This document shows, piece by piece, positions 37,601-48,441 of a stretch of 64,000 bases of DNA (the first letter of the stretch is position 1; the number at the start of each line of letters is the position of its first letter). The position numbers and the translations under genes were made by a program. The stretch comes from Angiostrongylus vasorum. Its lineage: Eukaryota > Nematoda > Chromadorea > Rhabditida > Metastrongylidae. A model generated the notes under the pieces. It searched no databases. It saw nothing but the letters and a program-made list of their open reading frames with translations, and was not told where the DNA came from. Where the stretch lies: positions 124,001-188,000 of the forward strand of contig JADANN010000123.1 of the NCBI GenBank assembly GCA_018806985.1, in the 5' to 3' direction.

Positions 37601-40600
37601 CCGGGAAATTTCTCTCACAACCAACCCCCTTTCCTTCCAATTCAAGCGGGGGATCAGATTTAATAATTTGCTACATGACGTGTGGATTTAAGTCAATGCC
37701 TACGGTTCGAAACTCCTCACAGAACAGAGATATTGTAGTAACCAACTTACTCGCATTTACTCATAAGCTAATATCCACTGATTATCTTATGTCTACTGAT
37801 CTATCATTATTTAAGGCCCATCATCAGATCTGTAGGCGCACCAATGGATAGAATAGCTTAATTTATAAATCTAATAGTCGTTCAGTTGCTCAAACACATC
37901 CCAGCCCATCTTACAAACACCCAAACGTTCCCGGACGGTCTGTGACACGCGTGTCGTCACAGCGCGTACGTGATGGAGTCATTCGACGACTTCGACGTTA
38001 CCGCCTTTGAAGAAACATATCTAATGGCGCCGCTATGCAAGCCATCCTCTAGCCCCCTTATGCAACTCGAAAGAGCAATAAACATGCATGGCTTTTCGGT
38101 TCAGCAGTTTTTGGCTCTCTTAAAAGATAGCATAAACTGCTCAATTTTCAGACGGTCTGGAAAATTTTACGCACAAATGAGAGGACTGGCAATGCGACAG
38201 CGAGTGTCGGCTGTCGGCAAGCTTTGCCACTGCACTTGCGTCTAAGGTGGAAGCACCAGTAATCGGTCTCCAGCATCACTCTACTGCAGATATTTAGATG
38301 ACTGTTTTGTCATGCACTCCACAGAATTACGATGAAGATTGTTTCGAGTTGTTTGACCAGAGTACATCAAATTTACCCGACAGAAACCGAAAGAAAACAT
38401 GCCTCCATCTTTTTATGTTCAAATTAACCTGCCCGAAAAGTGCTACATTACAAAATGGTATCTGAAGCCAAGTAGCAAAATTATAGTGGTTGGTTACCTC
38501 TCCTCTCACCCCTCACATACCAAAAGGACGCTTGTAAGAAATATGTTTTGAACAGCCACCAGTGTGCGCACAGGAAGAGAGCAAAAGAAAGAGTCCTTGA
38601 AATTGAAGCGGGCAAATAGTCATTTCCAATGATTACGAAAACTTTAGCTCCTTGGGAGAGGTTCAGAGGAGGAACCAAGCCCGCAAACAATAGTTTTAGC
38701 GAGAATAAAATTCCATTCATCCTGCCATTCGTTTCCAACGAAATAAGTGCAGCTATAAAATGCTGCTTAAAAAGGACCAGTCTAGAGAAATCGATAACAG
38801 TGATTGAAATACCATCGGACACTCTGAGACGCCAGCTAGTTCGTAACCATCTATATGACCTTCTATGTACAACGAAAAACTGCATAATTTGCCCTAACGG
38901 TAGGGACGGTGATTGCATGAGTTCGGGCAGGGTGTGCCTAATCTCTTGCAAAGCGTGCGAATTGGCAACTTCTTCCAGTGATGGTGATTAAATAGCAGCA
39001 CAAACAGGCTGCCCTCCAATGTGGTGGAGGGGGCATCACATTCTGCCGAACCTTCAACCGCTGCTTTTATCGTTCTAATGTAGGCGAGTAGCTCTCGGCA
39101 ACACGATCACGACATCCACTAGTATCATCGTCTTTTACTAAACCGCAAACATTTGATCCCTTCATTTCTTTACTGAAGACACCGTTGTAGACGAGTGCAG
39201 TGCAAGCATCAGTGTGAGTACAGCAATAGCTTACGTCAACAGGAAGCCTTCTGACGGAGAGCGATCTACTAATTTTTTCTCTTCTGAAGATACCGTTGCT
39301 GGCGAGTGCAGAGTAGAAAGTAATATGAAAAAAACTTCAAGAAACTCAAAAAAATTCAAAAAAATTCTAGCAACACTTCTCTACAAAAAGCAAAAAAAGT
39401 CCACTTCATGAATTACAAAATTTTCCAGACATTATCGGCTTTGTGTAATCTCCAAACTAGTCGGAATATCAAGAACATATCCATAAAACTCACTTGAACT
39501 GCTAAGCTTCCGAAGATGCACCAAATCATGAGAATCCAGTCACCTACAACCAGCCTAACAGTGTCCACCTCGTAGAAAGCGAGTAGTTTCGAAGGGGCAA
39601 AGGCAAGAATCACTAACATCACCGCAAATACGGAATTACTAAAAAAAAGACGGTGAAGCCCAGAAAAGCTGGAACGAATTTTTTCTCAGATCAGATCATC
39701 ACAATTTTAATGATGCTGAGATCTTTGCGAAATTCCGGACCACAGAGGTCTGCGGTGGGGAGCGAACGCGGTATTGCTCTTTCCGAGGGCTAATGCGTTC
39801 ACCACCACACCATGCATGTCTTTCGTTTCGCCTATCTCTCAGCTAGTTTTCTATCGATCATTGCCATCAGCAATCACCCGTCAACAGGATCGATGTGGGG
39901 AGCCCAAATCGGCAATGAGCCCTCCGGAGGTTGGCAAATATCTCAGCAACATTGCGGTTGTAAAAGGATGAAAGGATAAAGCTCTCGGCGTTGATCAATC
40001 CCTGACGGATGCGCCATGCATTCGACTTCATTAAGTATCGTTGGAGGTGATTGAATGTATATCTGGCCTTTACAATGACTCGCACAGTGGCTTACTGATG
40101 TATCGAGGCAGTGCTGCTATCCTCTCAGACAAGTCTGGTACCAATTTGCCGACGCCGGAGGGATGGAAGTCTTGGTGAGCCATGGGAGCGAGGATCGATT
40201 CCGCGTGTCATTGCGGTTGTATCACATATAATATCCTGTCATGAAAAATTGCAATAGGCCGTAAACAAAAAGATTAACATTGTGATTTCGACTACCGCCT
40301 CAGCGTAACTGGGCTCACTGCTGATTTGGGCTCCCCAGATCAATTTCGTTGACGGGTGATTGCTGATGACATTGATTGATAGAAAACTAGCTGAGAGTCA
40401 GGCGAAACGAAGGACCTACATGGTGCGGTGGCGAACGCGTTAGCCCCTGGAAAGGGTAAGAGCCTGTTTGTTGCCCACCGTAGATACCTGCGCTCCGGAG
40501 TTTTCCAAATATCTCAACATTACTGTGGTTGTATTTCGCATAATACCCTGCCGTGAAAAAACTGCAATAGGCAGTAAAAAAGAAGTTAACATTATCACTA

Positions 40601-43600
40601 TTTTGCTTCAAAGAATCTGATTGACCATTTTTTTATAACATCAGTTAAGTTCGCTAGTGGTAGGAAGAGTACCGCTCATATCCAGGCACTGTGCATTTAT
40701 TTATCCTATTTTCATAGAACTACCGTATAATAAAACGGAACTGTATAACTCAAGGTTGTCTTTACATCTACGCAAAAAAATTCTGTGGTTACATCCTTTA
40801 CAGCACAGATTTCTTATAGTCACGTCTTCAGAGCACAACTTGTTCTCAACTCCGCTATGTTTTCTCGACGTCGGCATTTCGGCCGAACTTCGTCTCTTGA
40901 TGACTCCACAATCACAAAATGGAAACGAGTTTACTAGACAACGTAGATCAACTTGGCGTACCTGGCCCTAGCGGCTACCTCACTGAAACCGCTTGGTGAA
41001 GCCCATGCAGCTATTCCACCACCGATTAAAACGCAATCTCTTAGAAGAGCAACAACCTAAATAACATTGAAGGAAAAAAATTTCTGGACGTGAATTCAAA
41101 AATGAGTCCATTAATGCTTTTATGAACCCAATTTGCTTATGTATGAAGCTACAAAACATATATTTACATACTCTGGTAAATACTTCAATGACTAATCGTC
41201 CCCTATTCATGAATAATTGTGCTAGTGACTCAGCAGTACTTCCATTTGACTAACAATTTGATGATCTAGCGTGATTCTCTCCTTCCCATGAGCCTCAGAA
41301 GCAGGACCAAGGTTCTTCCCGGTGATTGTCGCAACTGCACATCCAACATTACCCCTTAACCACAAATAACGCCTTAAACTCTTGTGAACGGGTCGAGTAG
41401 AATCATTTACCCTACTTACTGGATTCCACCTAAGCCAAAAGAGTTGCCATGCTTCTTGTAAAACTGAAGCTTTCACAATGTCAACTTTTGATTCACTGCC
41501 TATTACCATTTTTCAGGGCAGAGTAATGTATGTGAGACAACCACAATGGTGCTGAGATATTAGATTTCAACTACATCCTCAGCTTAACTGGGTTCGTTGC
41601 CGACTTGGACCACCCAGCAGATCAATTCCGTTGACGGGTGATTGCTGATGGCAGTGATCAATAGAAAACTAACTGAGAGAAAAGTGAAACAAAAGACCCA
41701 TATGGTGTGGCGGTGAACGCGTCAGCCCCCGGAAATGACAATAGCGCGTTCGTTCCCCACCTTAGGCACCTGTGGTCAAGAGTATTGCAAATATCTCAGC
41801 AACGTTGGGGTTGTATTTCGCTTAGTACCCTACAGCGAAAAGTTGTAGAAGGCATAAAATAAAAGGTAAAACATTGTCATCTCATTTGTGCTCTCTACTC
41901 TCTGGGCTGCAATTTTTTGCACTATTCGGATCACCTGCATCACCTGTAGTACCGTTGATCGCCGAGTGACTCAAGCGGGCGCCAGTAAGTCTTCCATTTT
42001 TCCTTGTCGCGTGCAAGAGTAGCCCAATGGGTTCTGCTCGCTCTAGGGACTCGTCGAGCAACATATGTTTCTTCCAGGCTCTTCGTGAAAAACTCTGACC
42101 ATCGGGTCGGTGGTCTTCCTGCAGTACGTTTGACATCCCGAGGAATCCAGTCACTAACGGCTCTTGTCCATCGGTTGTCATTCATACGCATTACGTGCCC
42201 GGCCCACCTTATCTTCGACTGCTTGGCGTACAGAACGGCATCTTTCATTTTTGATCGTTGACGCAGATCGGAGCTTTGGATCCCTTCCCTTACTTGCGTG
42301 GAACGGGATACTCCCTAGCATCGCCCTTTCGACTGCGCGTTCGATAACGCTAAGAGGCCTTTTATCCTGCTTACGCAGCGACCAGGTTTCTGACGCATAC
42401 GTTAGGGCAGGAAGTACCGTTGAATCGAAAAGGTAGGCACAGAGTCAGGAGGTGTTCTTTGTTCTCTTCACTATATCCTCGATGCTCTTGAAAGCTCCAC
42501 GGCCGCTCGTTTCCTTCTGCTCATCTCTGGAGCTAAATCGTTTATCATATTGATTTCCCGACCTAGATAGACATAACTGGAGCATTCGGAGATATTCGTT
42601 CCGTTGAGCGTGAATGGGGCATACGAAACCAATCCGTTCGTCATGAACATCGTTTTTGTGAGATTTAGTTGAAGACCAATCTTTCCACAGGCTTTATTAA
42701 AGTCGGCAAGCATACGTTCCGCTTTGCTAATGTTTGGTGTTATAAGGACGATGTCATCAGCAAAGCGAAGATGGTGTAACTGCCGACCATCGATTTTCAC
42801 TCCCATATTATCCTATTCCAATGTTCGCATGACGTTCTGGAGGGTGGCGGTAAATAATTTTGGCGAGATGGTATCGCCCTGCCTAATTCCTCTTTTGACG
42901 TCGGTGTTAACATCGTTGTACAATGGTGATATCTTGGTTGTGAAATTTTTCTACAGCTCACGAAAAATTTTTTATGTACTGAGTAGGGACTCCTCGACTA
43001 TCCAGGGCTTCCAAGACTGCATCTATCTCGACTAAATCAAAGGCCTGTTGTAAATCGATGAAGGTCAGACAGAACGGTCTTTTGTGCTCTCGCGATACTG
43101 CAATGAGCCTTGTTACCGCGTGGATGTGGTCCACCGTACTAAATCCTTTTCGAAACCCTGCTTGCTCACATGGCTGTCCTTCGTCCAGTGTTCTGTCAAT
43201 CCTGTTTAGGATGACTCGAGTGAAAAGTTTGTAGACGACAGACAGTAAGCAGATTGGGCGATAGTTGCCGATATCCTGTACGCCACCCTTCTTGAACAAT
43301 AACACGGTCCTGCTGGTCTTCCAGTGGGTAGGGACCTTGCATTCAGACAGGTAACGTGTGAAGAAGAAAAAATTTTATCACCTGTCTGCACTGTTTTGCA
43401 AGTTCGGACGTTAGTTCGCGGTTGCCTGCAGCTCGTGCGATTCCACGCTGGCGTATTAGCTCGAGTGTTTCTAGAGACAAACGTCTCTTGGTGACTTTCG
43501 TACTCTCAGCTTTCATAGCGCTAACGTGAAGATGTTGAATGAGCCGATCGTATTCTTCGTCGATGTTATCGACAACGGCATCTTCCCAACAGCCGACTAA

Positions 43601-46600
43601 TGAATTGGACAAGTCCCAGTTTATGGTGGTTCTGGGACTTCGGTTTTTGAATTTAGCGGCCTTTTCTCTCTTGCACGAGAAATAGAATCTTGCACGAGGG
43701 AGACGGTCGTCTGATCCCGTGTAGAATTTTGGGACAACAGCGACATCGGTTAGGCAAAACCTTCTATTTACTATGATGTGGTCTATTTCGTTATGGTACT
43801 CTCCACTGGGAGACTCTCACGCCCAGCGCTGAGGGTGGGGGCTTCCGGAATTGTGAGTTACCATGGATTGCCTTGGTCGCCATGATAAACTCAGACAGCC
43901 GCTCACCCTGTTCGTTCCATTCTAATCCGTGGGTCCTAATGTGACGTTCTTCAGGCGTTCTTCTTGGTCCAATCTTGGCGTTGAAATCTCCAATGATAAT
44001 CTTGAAGAATGGGTGGTCTTCCCTGTAGAACTTCTCCAAGTCCATACAGAATGCTTCGACTTCTTCTTCGTCATAGTTTGATGTCGGCGCGTAAACGACG
44101 AAGATTGTCAAAGCCGGAATTGATCCACATCTTTTTAATTGTAAACGTGCGATTCGGGTTGTAAGTTGTTCGAATGAATCGATGTTCATGGACAAACTCG
44201 TGTTGACGAGAACGCCGACGCCGCCAACTCCTCTACTGTCGCATGTTCCGAGGAACAGTTCTTCTCCGGTGTCATAGACGGCGTTGAAAGGCTGGCGTCT
44301 TCTCGTCTCGGCCAGGCCAATGACGTCGTAGCTTATCCTTCTTCCTTGCATGAGCAAGTGATATATCGAGGAGTCGGATGCAAGTGTACGTGCATTGTAG
44401 GTACAAATCGTCACCATAGTTCTTTGAAATCCAGGCAGCTTCCATTGGCCCTGAGATTCTAGCAGCCTCTCCGTACTCGTCCTACCCAACGCTGCGTAAT
44501 TGGGTGCTCTTTCGTGGTCAGGGGAATGAGACCCGTTTTTTTTTACTATGTTTAGCATTTTTTGATACCCACGTATAGCTTGCTGGGCTGTGAGCTTGGG
44601 GGCTGGGTATACTCACGGGTAGCTTGCCAGGCTCTCCCAGAGTGGACATGCAGCTTATTTGTTGGAGGCGACTCCTAACCGCCTCCCATATACTTCCCTG
44701 TCACTTGATTGCAGGCTTTTGGCCGAATTGACTCGTAGAATACAATCCGCATAAACCAGAACGCACCCACACACGCGTGCATGAATACGCGCCGTAAATG
44801 CAGAAAGTATGTGCCGAATCGGCGCGGCAGAAACAGGGAGCCCATCCCCTGGATCCACCTGCGTCTCAGGTAAGCAAAGGTCGCTTTTGGTCCGTGACAA
44901 ACCCCCCTATCCGCCACCTGGGGACGCGCCACCTAACCTCGCGACTAACCGGCTCGAAATCCCTCATATGAGGGAGATCCGTGGATACGTGGACTATGAG
45001 GAACACTATTCGGATAACTCAACAAATCCAGGTAGAATGATAGCATAATAAGGAATTGAATATTTGGTTCGGAGGTGGGCCACGCAAGTTATACTAAATC
45101 ACTTTGTTTAACTGAAATGCTTGCGTTAAATCCAGAAAGTGGACCAGTTCGAGATATAAGAACTACCCTTCCTATCAGTGTTACTACCTATGCAGTTGAT
45201 CATGCTCTTTAGCTGAATAATGATTAAGCGGCAGCCGTTAATTTATTAACAAACGATAGTCTCTATGTCTTAAAGAAAACCCAAAGGACAACGTGACACT
45301 AGTATTGACTTTGATAAAGAGGAAACTGATAAGATGAAAGAAAGTTAGCGATGCTTTTATAACTTTGGCTGCTGTACTTCTTTGCGTTTGCGTGAAAGAT
45401 CGGAGACAGGATGTGACAAGGGTTGACCGAAAGAACTACGCATCAAACTTGGAAATTCACTTTGACCAGATCTGGAACTTCTAAAATTCTGCTCATCATG
45501 CACTGTAGTTAATGAATGACTAATAACGCAAAAGGATCAACAATACTGTTTGTCGAAAATTTTATCACAAAGACAACGCTTCTGTTTGAAATTCCTGCAC
45601 AGAATTCGGCCATCTTCTTGTTTCTGTTGAAGTTCTTAACGAACTACAGGAAGCGAAACACGAATATGATCGGAAACTGGTATCGGCCTTTTGTTCTTTT
45701 TTTGATCAACTTCCAAAAAGAATACTGTCTGGAAGCAGTCTTGGCGAAAGATACGATAAGTTCGTTTGTGCTGTGGATGCTCTGGTAACATCGCCAGTAT
45801 GAAGGTTACAAAATCTCATCTTGTGTCAGCCGTCATCAATGAGGAGTTGCATAAGCTTTTAATAAAATGAACCGATTTTCGAAGTTGAGAACTTGTGCAG
45901 AGAAGTGATAAAATTCAGAGACAAAAAACTGCGACAGCGGCATTGCTGTGATAAAAGCTGCAAACATTGGCGAGAACTAAAAACAAGAGATCGAGTAGCA
46001 CGTTTCTTATTTTGCTTCGAGGATTCAAAAATTATTAAGTAATAAACAGCATAATACACTGCCTCGTACCAAGCTATTCAAAATCATGGCCGTTTTTGAC
46101 CTTTCTTATGCCCCATAGATTTGGATAATAAGCAAAATGATCAAGAATCTAGCCAAATTTATTCTACTTGTCATCAAGATGACATTTCGAGCTAGTTGCT
46201 TGAAGTCAATGAACAAAATCCTTCACGTCAACTTATCAGAGTGATGGTGAAGTAATGACATTGTCATCCAGTTTACTGGTGGACGTCCTAGAGATCGAGG
46301 ATAAGCCAGTTAGATAGGCCTATTGAGGGAATGTCTGAGAATAAAGTATTTAACGCTGAATTGGTGGCCAGAGTCCTCGAAGACCGAAAAAAACTAGATC
46401 GGACACTGTCTGTGTTCACGAAGTGGGTGCAACTTATAACTGCAGCCGACTCGACACAACACCACCAAAATATTGGTCCCCCTCCACGCTTTCTTCATAA
46501 AAGCAACAAACCTTAGCTAAAGAACAATATCCCACTATTCATTTACATCGCTTTTAACTGGTCTTTTACTGTTGCAAACGTTGCACATATTGCGCTTGCT

Positions 46601-48430
46601 TCAGAGATTAATTAAAAATTTTTGCTGAATACTTCATCATTCCTCCTCTGCCTACCATTCCTACACCCAGTTTTTCCAGTTCTTTTCGTTTAGAACTCTG
46701 AGCTAGTCCAGGTTTTCCGACTGCATGGCAGAAGCTCTCAGATAACCCACCGTACCGTAGTCAAGCAACGCAAGCTAAGTTGTAAGTAAGTTTTTTTGAC
46801 ATTTCCATATTCGGAAGCCCAGATGAAAGTAACCTTATGCCATGGCAGAACCTGAGTGGCCAGTGCTGGGTTCGTTCTGAGCAAATTTACTAAACATAAA
46901 GAGCGAAATCGTAAAGTGTTACTTCCTGATCACCAGCTCACTAACTCATCACTAACTTAGCAGCATGCGTTATTCCCTATGGTTTTTATTATATAATAAA
47001 AAAAACTTGATTGTTATGACCCCTCTTTTTGGAGATTCCAATGAGTTGAAAGAAGAAAACTCACCAGAAAATCTATAGGATTTGTGGTGAATTTGTAATT
47101 TGGTAAATCGAACCAGTGATAAATGTTGGCCACAGTGAAATACTGAAAAACTGTTTTTACCTAGTGATCGGCTGCAGACGATTTTATGTAGTGAAAAATT
47201 TATCTATTTAACGCTGAAAACCGATTGAAACATTGAACGCCTCCCTGCGAGTGAATACTTTCTTCTCATGACAGTAATTGCACGGATTTCCAAAATCATA
47301 CGTTTTAAGTAACGGTTTTAATGCGTTTTTCGTCGTTATAAAACTATGTATGCTTGTTTTATGTCCTAGTCGTTCTGGTGTAGCAGAGAGGTTGAGATTT
47401 CCTGCGATATACACACTGTATATGAGTTGATCCCGACCGCATTTGCTAGCCAAACTTGTACTTCGGAAAAGCTTTCGGTCCACCATAATCCTCTTTTTGG
47501 CAACAATGAATGATGCAGAATATTTTCAAGTCCTTTATAAGCAGAAGCTCCTACGAATTGTTTGGAAAAAAGACCAACTAAAATATATTCTTTGCAATCT
47601 AGGACTGACGTGATCTGATACTAGCCAAGTAGCTTAGTGATCGTTAATCTGCGAATTTTGTCCCATGTCGGCCAATCTGCCCCTCTTCTTGCGCGTGAAT
47701 AGAAATAAAGTCGTCTTGCGCACTAAGTAATAAATACCACTTTTTCATTATGTGCGGTGCTTGATAGATCTCTTGTGCTGTTCATTTCGTAGAGTGAGAA
47801 AGAATTCAGTAACACAATCATACAGCAATCTTTTCCAATATCGTTTTTGTATCTGCACAAACATCCGATCTTAATATGGGCCGAAAAGGACTGTGAATTT
47901 GGGAACATCAAAATTTTTTTAACAATTGTCCACTGCTGCACCTGTAAAAAAAATAAGTCGGCGTTGACGAATCCCTGAGGTAAGCAGCATGCACTAGACT
48001 TCACTAAGCATCGTTTGGAGGTGATTGAATGCATATCTGGCCTTTACAATGACTTGCGGTGGCCTACCGATGTATCGAGCCAGTTCTGCTATCCTCCCAG
48101 ACAAGTCTGGTACCAATTTGCCGACCCCCGGAGGGGATGGAAGGCTTGGTGGGCCATGGGCGTGGGATCGATTCTACGTATGTGTTGCAGCGCTCCTCCG
48201 ACCACTGCGCCCCATGCGCCCCTACGCTACACTTGTGATGGAATCAGAACAATTAAGCAGGGGTCAAAGTATAGAGGGAACGTACTAGAAAACGATAAAT
48301 CACATATTTCTATTTACTAATTTTATACCTTTCCATTCCATGCAAGGCCAAAAATATTCACGACAACGTCCAAGACGGAGAAGCACAACGCCAGTGTGAG
48401 CGCCTGGCCACCCGAATAGAATGAGCTCAT
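25211..48430 (-). CDS. TAPL/ABCB9-type half ABC transporter (HAF-4/HAF-9 group)
   Basis: TAPL proteins are dimeric peptide transporters of lysosomes; worm HAF-4 and HAF-9 act in intestinal lysosome-related organelles. 23 exons, listed in transcript order: 48430-48329, 47142-47065, 41056-40962, 39638-39494, 37560-37465, 36160-36004, 34871-34754, 34173-34043, 33896-33818, 33641-33515, 30435-30320, 29975-29894, 29755-29690, 29566-29504, 29237-29154, 28952-28854, 28779-28663, 28499-28443, 27226-27128, 27058-26968, 26281-26174, 26081-25977, 25300-25211. Total about 767 residues; human TAPL is 766. Exons 1-5 form the extra N-terminal membrane domain, 6-15 the six-helix core, 16-23 the nucleotide-binding domain: Walker [11 protein letters not shown] loop [13 protein letters not shown], Walker [15 protein letters not shown] loop VIIAHRLST. 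Phases fit everywhere except exon 26281-26174, where one extra T breaks the frame. Exon 6 needs the second of two close AG sites. Confidence 0.92.
25460..25845 (+). repeat. Foldback-B end fused to repeat-C copy 6
   Basis: 25460-25527 is the outer end of foldback-B (TTTTATGGCAGGGTATTATG, then GGAATACAACCACAA). It joins directly to a 5'-truncated repeat-C (CACTGTGGTTCCCTCCAGTC to GGTAGACCGTTGGG). Located in the last intron of the ABC gene, antisense to it. Confidence 0.8.
26270..26275 (-). other. One-base excess breaking the ABC signature frame
   Basis: The coding strand reads GGC GGA C followed by six A's and CAACGT. With five A's the text is the expected [12 protein letters not shown], in phase with the exon before (ending QMSG) and after. 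With six, the exon is 108 instead of 107 nt and the frame is lost at GGQ. All other exons are intact, so a homopolymer sequencing error is the simplest explanation; a real null allele is possible. Confidence 0.8.
26405..26801 (+). mobile_element. RTE LINE fragment, 3' end
   Basis: Matches the 3' terminal ~400 bp of the RTE family: ...GATAAGGTGGG.CACGTAATGCG, then ACAAGAGCCATTAGCGATTGG, ending in GGTGATACAGGTGATGCAGG(TGAT). A decayed C-terminal reading frame is visible. Sits in intron 20 of the ABC gene, antisense to it. Confidence 0.85.
27310..27545 (+). repeat. Degenerate SINE-A copy
   Basis: CATTCCTCCAGGGTCGGTAT followed by TAGCAGACTTCTCTTAGGGG and ATATTAGTAGACCACGGGAA parallel the SINE-A body. 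The head is barely recognisable. Foldback-B follows directly. Confidence 0.55.
27575..28028. repeat. Foldback-B, inverted pair
   Basis: A minus arm (27585-27775: CTACGGCAGGGTGTTAAGTG ... CTGCGGTGGGGAACGAACGC ... CACTACACCATATGG) is followed by a plus arm (27780-28025: ...GGTGTGGTGGTGAACGCATC ... TTCGCTCACCACCGCAGACA ... CGGAGTTTTGCAAACA). Lies in intron 18 of the ABC gene. Confidence 0.8.
28577..28609. repeat. (TTA)n microsatellite
   Basis: About eleven uninterrupted TTA units in intron 17 of the ABC gene, with further broken units to 28645. Confidence 0.95.
30990..31330. repeat. Decayed minisatellite
   Basis: A unit with the pattern CACCGCAATGTACTCACACG-CTTACAT recurs at 31062, 31110 (CATTGCAACGTACTCACAGG), 31145 (CGTCGCAATGTTATCATAAG) and 31194 (CACCAGAACGAAATCACAAG), at spacings of 35-49 bp, often preceded by GTTAA. 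Fainter units may extend on both sides. Confidence 0.65.
32915..33293 (-). repeat. Repeat-C copy 7
   Basis: Minus orientation, same strand as the ABC gene. The terminal tandem motif reads ATAGTTGGATAGTTGGATGG on the complement, two clear 8-nt units. Confidence 0.85.
34325..34465 (-). repeat. SINE-A fragment
   Basis: TATCCTCCCAGACAAGCCTG is the complement of the SINE-A segment CTTGTCTGGGAGGATA; the rest to 34465 (GACTGCGCTACATAC) resembles the head. Strongly worn. Confidence 0.5.
35696..35972 (+). repeat. SINE-A copy 7
   Basis: Full-length, in intron 6 of the ABC gene, antisense to it. The 9-bp duplication TTCTTAAAA stands at 35687-35695 and 35973-35981. Its right end is only about 30 bp from the donor of exon 36160-36004. 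Confidence 0.85.
36420..36720 (+). repeat. Degenerate SINE-D copy
   Basis: B-box-like TAGGTTCGACACCG at 36423-36436, then GCTGAAATCCTAATGCAGCA and CGCAAGAAGTGTTATGATCC parallel the SINE-D copy at 61336-61735. Confidence 0.5.
36830..37180 (+). repeat. SINE-D copy
   Basis: Head GATGGGTGGCGCAGTGGCAG has an A box. GGATGCGAGGAAACGA (37102-37117) is identical to 61628-61643 in the better copy, and GAAGTACAAGGACCTGCGCA follows as there. In intron 5 of the ABC gene. Confidence 0.6.
37960..38995 (+). mobile_element. Penelope-like retroelement remnant (RT + GIY-YIG linker)
   Basis: Reading with frameshifts gives an RT-like series: DFDVTA (first catalytic Asp region), [35 protein letters not shown], then [11 protein letters not shown] at 38282-38314 (YxDD box), [56 protein letters not shown] and CLISCKAC. 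The last part is the region that leads into a GIY-YIG endonuclease, which is cut off here. RT followed by GIY-YIG is the mark of Penelope-like elements. Stops and frameshifts show it is dead. It lies in intron 4 of the ABC gene, antisense. Confidence 0.75.
39170..39315 (+). repeat. Short direct repeat
   Basis: CTGAAGACACCGTTGTAGACGAGTGCAG-like text near 39172 recurs at 39285 as CTGAAGATACCGTTGCTGGC GAGTGCAG (space added), about 112 bp apart. It follows the Penelope-like remnant and could be part of its untranslated end. Confidence 0.5.
39700..39962 (-). repeat. Foldback-B interrupted by a SINE-A
   Basis: Minus arm GGTCTGCGGTGGGGAGCGAA ... AATGCGTTCACCACCACACC ... CACCCGTCAACAGGATCGAT, then a turn at CCTCCGGAGG into the plus end TTGGCAAATATCTCAGCAAC. 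It continues after the SINE-A at 40222-40262 (GAAAAATTGCAATAGGCCGT). Confidence 0.8.
39963..40208 (-). repeat. SINE-A copy 8, nested in foldback-B
   Basis: Flanked by a 13-bp exact duplication of host foldback-B sequence, CATTGCGGTTGTA, at 39950-39962 and 40209-40221. The head ends at CGCGTGT without the last bases of the consensus. Confidence 0.9.
40265..40592 (+). repeat. Foldback-B, plus arm only
   Basis: Starts GTAAACAAAAAGATTAACAT, contains GGTGCGGTGGCGAACGCGTT and ends GCATAATACCCTGCCGTGAA...GCAATAGGCAGTA. It follows the interrupted copy in tandem. Confidence 0.8.
41515..41885. repeat. Foldback-B with short minus and long plus arm
   Basis: 41515-41570 is a short minus end (CAGGGCAGAGTAATGTATGT...GGTGCTGAGATATT); 41570-41885 is a full plus arm with GGTGTGGCGGTGAACGCGTC and TAGCGCGTTCGTTCCCCACC. 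Intron 2 of the ABC gene. Confidence 0.8.
41929..44977 (-). mobile_element. RTE-type LINE, copy 1 (nearly full length, defective)
   Basis: Order on the minus strand: 5' region (to 44977), an endonuclease ORF (44558-43791: [30 protein letters not shown]), then out of frame [11 protein letters not shown], the linker, RT ([43 protein letters not shown] with FADD) and a C-terminal stretch ([20 protein letters not shown]). The 3' end is a GGTGAT-type repeat (41929-41955). Compared with copy 2 it lacks about 380 bp near 43360-43380. The endonuclease motif SDH reads SDD. It cannot make its protein. Located in intron 2 of the ABC gene, same strand. Confidence 0.92.
45590..46040 (+). pseudogene. Decayed coding sequence, family unknown
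   Basis: One frame stays coding-like for about 440 bp with only three or four stops: [51 protein letters not shown], then NLILCQP, and later [20 protein letters not shown]. It is helical and charged, as in a retrotransposon gag or a dead gene. A possibly related stretch, [20 protein letters not shown], is at 46331-46516. Intron 2 of the ABC gene, antisense. No family recognised. Confidence 0.35.
47950..48225 (-). repeat. SINE-A copy 9
   Basis: Minus copy in intron 1 of the ABC gene, same strand as the gene, so its tRNA-like promoter points with transcription. No clear target-site duplication found. Confidence 0.8.
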
Positions 48431-48436
48431 TTGCTC

Positions 48437-48441
48437 CCTTA
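48437..48441 (-). promoter_or_regulatory. Probable 5' acceptor of the ABC transporter first exon
   Basis: On the minus strand TCATTTTCTTAAG ends seven bases before the ATG at 48430-48428. It fits a trans-splice site, or a cis acceptor if an upstream non-coding exon exists. Confidence 0.4.

Noticed and set aside
42004..42436. Plus-strand ORFs across RTE copy 1
   Set aside because: Antisense shadows of the RTE C-terminal frame; the mirror frames occur over copy 3.
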